From positions 186,001-250,000 of the forward strand of contig BLZA01000005.1 in assembly GCA_013423385.1 (NCBI GenBank): 64,000 nucleotides of DNA, given 5' to 3'. The notes under the pieces are model-generated. The model did no database searches and had not been told where the DNA came from. It saw only the letters and a program-made list of their open reading frames with translations. Numbering within the stretch: the first letter of the stretch is position 1; every line of letters starts with the position of its first letter. Position numbers and translations under genes: made by a program. Below are positions 61,421 through 64,000 of the stretch, in pieces. The DNA comes from Naganishia liquefaciens. Taxonomy: Eukaryota; Basidiomycota; Tremellomycetes; Filobasidiales; Filobasidiaceae.

Positions 61421-64000
61421 ATGAACAGGACCATCCCGCTCCCCACCGCCGCCGCCGAAGCCGCCGCGTCTGGTCTCTCGTTTGACATGTCCGTCATCTT
61501 TAGCCCGACAAGTCATCCGTCGCCGTACGTCCTCGGCCTCGTCATTCCCCTCTGCATCATCGCTTTCATCGCACGTTCGCTCGCCAACCACCAGCGCAAA
61601 CGGCAGTCCTCGTTGTCCCTTCGATACGACGATCACGAGGATGACAACAGTTCGGAAAAGGCGCCTGAAACGGAAAAGCAAGTCTTGAAGAGCCAATTGT
61701 CCGAGCTACGGAGCGTAGCTGCATCACAAGGAAATCCCGTCACGGATACGGCCGCCCCGACGCATACCGCCAGCGGCAAGAAGATTTGGGAAAACGATCC
61801 GGCCTACGTGGCGTGTTTCCCGGATTTGACCAAGGTTGCGCAAGAGTCGAGTGAGCAAGAGGTCGAGCAGATGAAGGCCGACAAGGTACTGTATTACAAG
61901 TTGCAGAATCTCGAGGATCATCCTGGTGAGTGGGGAGGGGAATTTTCGCCCCCATGTCAGCACGCATGAGCTGACCCTTTACAGACGCCATCGAACAAGC
62001 TCGCGAACGCCTCATGGGTCTCTTTGACCACGTGCTCGCCTCTGCAACAGCCGATCCGTCATCGACCATTCTCTCCATCCCCACCTACACCTCGTCCGCC
62101 CTTCAATCATTCCTCACCCAGGCCCACATGTCCTCGACATCGCGGTACGAAGCCTATCTCGCCCGCCGCAAGCAAGGCGGCCCACGTGAAATGTTTCCGA
62201 CGCGCGAGTACGCGAAAGAATGGCTCAGGCTCGCCGGCGTGGTCAAGTACGTCGATGGGGGTTGGCTCAGCGGCGTTCTCGATATCGCATCGGGTCGCGC
62301 GGCAGGACTCGCACCCGCCACGGCTGAAGGATCTGGCTCCCTTGAGCGACAAGTCGGCAAGATGGCATGGCAGGTCATTTCCGAGGAATTTGGAGATGGG
62401 GATCTCACAAAGAATCACGTCTACGTGTACGAACGCTTGCTCGAGTCGCTCGGCGTCGGCGCCGTGGACGCCGCGGGACGTGCGGTGCCTGGTTACGAGC
62501 GAGGCTTTGACGGTTTGCCCGATGATCAGGGTGCGCCGCGGTGCTGGCAGGCCGCCGTTGCGCAGCAATGTATCGGACTCCTGGCCTCGACGCGCGAGTT
62601 TTTCCCCGAGGCGATTGGTTTCAACATGGCGTACGAGGCGCTGCCGTATCACTTGCTCGTGACCACGCGGGAACTTCGGGAACTCCAAATCGACGACTAC
62701 TACTTTGCGCTGCACGTCACGATCGATAATGCCGATTCCGGACACGCGGCAATCGCACGGGTGGCCGTCGAGCGGTATCTCGAGGGTGTTCGGAAACGAG
62801 ATGGGCAGGAAGCCATGGAGAAGATGTGGCGCCGGGTACAGGCAGGGTATCAACTCGCCGAGGGATTGCCCACGACGCCTTGCTCGCCCAAGCAATTCAA
62901 ACCTGCCGTCGGTAAAGACGGATTGTCGACGTGGACACTGCACGTCCCGGCCTCGACCATACCGGAAGCCACCGACGTCGAGAAACGCCTCGTCGGACTT
63001 CTCGGACGCAAGACGTTCGCGGCGGAAAAGATGCATTGCCCGTCACGCATGACCATTCAAGGCAAGACGATTGAGGAATGGCTCGAGCCGCACACGTGGA
63101 CGGCCGAAAAGGGTCTCGGGTTTGTGCGCGCGCTTGGCGAGAAGCGGCCCTGGGTATACCACGGCGATCCGGCCAAGAGCCGGCTCGTCAAGGAGCTGGA
63201 ATGGGGAGGACGCATGTTTGGCGCATTCTCGAGGGCCGAGACCGAGTTGGTGAGGGTGTGGGTGCGAAGCTTGGGCGGGGAGACGGGCGATGCGGCCAAG
63301 GTGGACAAGCTTGCGGGAACGTATGAGGGGTTCGTGGGAGAGTTGCCGAGCAGGGCTGGGTCGGCTCTTGATCCTCTTGTCCAGCTTGTTGCCAATCCGC
63401 TGCGGGCGACGCGCAAGTCCCTTTCCGACATTCTCCGACGATTCCCCTCGACGGATGGTCCAGCTACTATCGATGACCTCCTAGAATCACCCTCGGAAAC
63501 AACAGGGGCGATCCACATGCACAAAGTCCTCCCCGTCTGGCTCATTTCGACGTCACTGCTCGAGCTGTTTCCCTTTTCGCCAACAAAGTTCGCTACGCCA
63601 CTCGGATCGTCCGTCCTGCGGCTCTTGCGCACGCAACTCGGTTTCGGCGCCTTGCACAGCATCGAAGATATCTGCGCCGGCATGGATGATGTCGGGCATG
63701 ACCTCGATACACCGCAAGACATTGTCGGTTTGTGGGAACTCGCAGAAGAGGCCTGTCGGCGGCAGGGAATGGCCGTGCCGAGCGATATCGTAGAGCTCGT
63801 CGAGAGCATTCAAGACGAGCGTGTCAGGACATTCTCCGTAGAACTGCTTGAACTCCGAACACGGCCATATGCCGCCCAGGCGCAGCTTCTCGGGCTCACT
63901 CTCGGCTTTACGGATCATTTGCACGGCTCACAGCGCATCGCCTCGGTTCTTAGTGGCAAATCTCAGCAAACGCTCGAGCGCATCGTTAAAGAGGAAAAGG
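61421..64000 (+). CDS. Membrane-anchored haem-oxygenase-fold (iron-containing redox enzyme-like) protein, 3' end outside window
   Basis: Exon 1 (61421-61925) and exon 2 (61985 to the window end, still open) encode at least 840 aa. Near residues 34-52 lies one hydrophobic span (YVLGLVIPLCIIAFIA) followed by RKR, so an N-terminal membrane anchor is likely. The domain that follows matches the fungal haem-oxygenase-like/iron-containing redox enzyme family. Visible blocks are GGWLSGVLDIASG, NHVYVYERLLESLGVGA, FNMAYEALPYHLLVTTRELR and DDYYFALHVTIDNADSGHA. The His, Glu and Asp residues in these helices are candidates for a di-iron or haem site. Proteins of this fold range from haem oxygenases to di-iron oxidases, so the chemistry cannot be fixed. 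Codon use is G/C-rich at third positions. The part after about residue 680 is helical, without a domain I recognise. Confidence 0.7.

Overview
The window is nuclear DNA of a basidiomycete yeast, most likely a tremellomycete (Cryptococcus/Kwoniella-like). Genes are dense and intron-rich. Introns are short (about 46-100 nt, most 50-65) with GT-AG ends and CTRAY-type branch points. The protein set is typical of a fungal core genome: ZDS1, MOB2, KU80, PRP6, COQ5, IRA1, GNA1, RER2, UBC6. I see no rRNA or tRNA gene, transposon, LTR element or CRISPR array. Exon maps were built by hand from splice sites and reading-frame continuity; for most genes the exon lengths sum to an exact open frame.

Layout: 1-3586 (-) ZDS1, its C-terminus cut by the window edge; 4412-5469 (-) MOB2; 6068-6950 (-) flavin reductase-like; 7369-10630 (+) KU80; 12180-15493 (+) Zn2Cys6 transcription factor; 15733-16329 (-) V-ATPase subunit G; 16866-20072 (+) PRP6; 20168-21316 (-) COQ5; 21825-31455 (-) IRA1/neurofibromin RasGAP; 33950-35985 (+) bleomycin hydrolase; 36150-36500 (-) small CsbD-like protein; 38725-41560 (+) REG1-like PP1 subunit; 42355-44562 (+) acyl-CoA thioesterase; 44667-47584 (-) phenol 2-monooxygenase-like; 48409-50569 (+) LSB3/YSC84; 51917-54220 (+) GMC oxidoreductase; 54445-55141 (-) GNA1; 55494-56786 (+) J-domain protein; 57121-58340 (-) RER2; 58828-60195 (+) UBC6; 61421-64000 (+) haem-oxygenase-fold protein, cut by the window edge.

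Functionally this is a mixed chromosomal stretch, not an operon-like system. One loose theme is signalling: ZDS1 (PP2A), MOB2 (NDR kinase), IRA1 (Ras-cAMP) and REG1 (PP1/Snf1). Another, at 54-60 kb, is secretory-pathway metabolism: GNA1 for UDP-GlcNAc, RER2 for dolichol and UBC6 for ERAD. Several neighbours are divergent and share short promoter intervals.

The unusual content lies in gene structure rather than a new system. It includes a 5-nt micro-exon in the thioesterase gene, four GC-AG introns that all carry GCAAGT donors, three introns ending in AAG, a Met-only first coding exon in VMA10, and 14-nt and 15-nt exons in UBC6. There are also optional-looking in-frame introns and a 40-bp tandem duplication upstream of LSB3.
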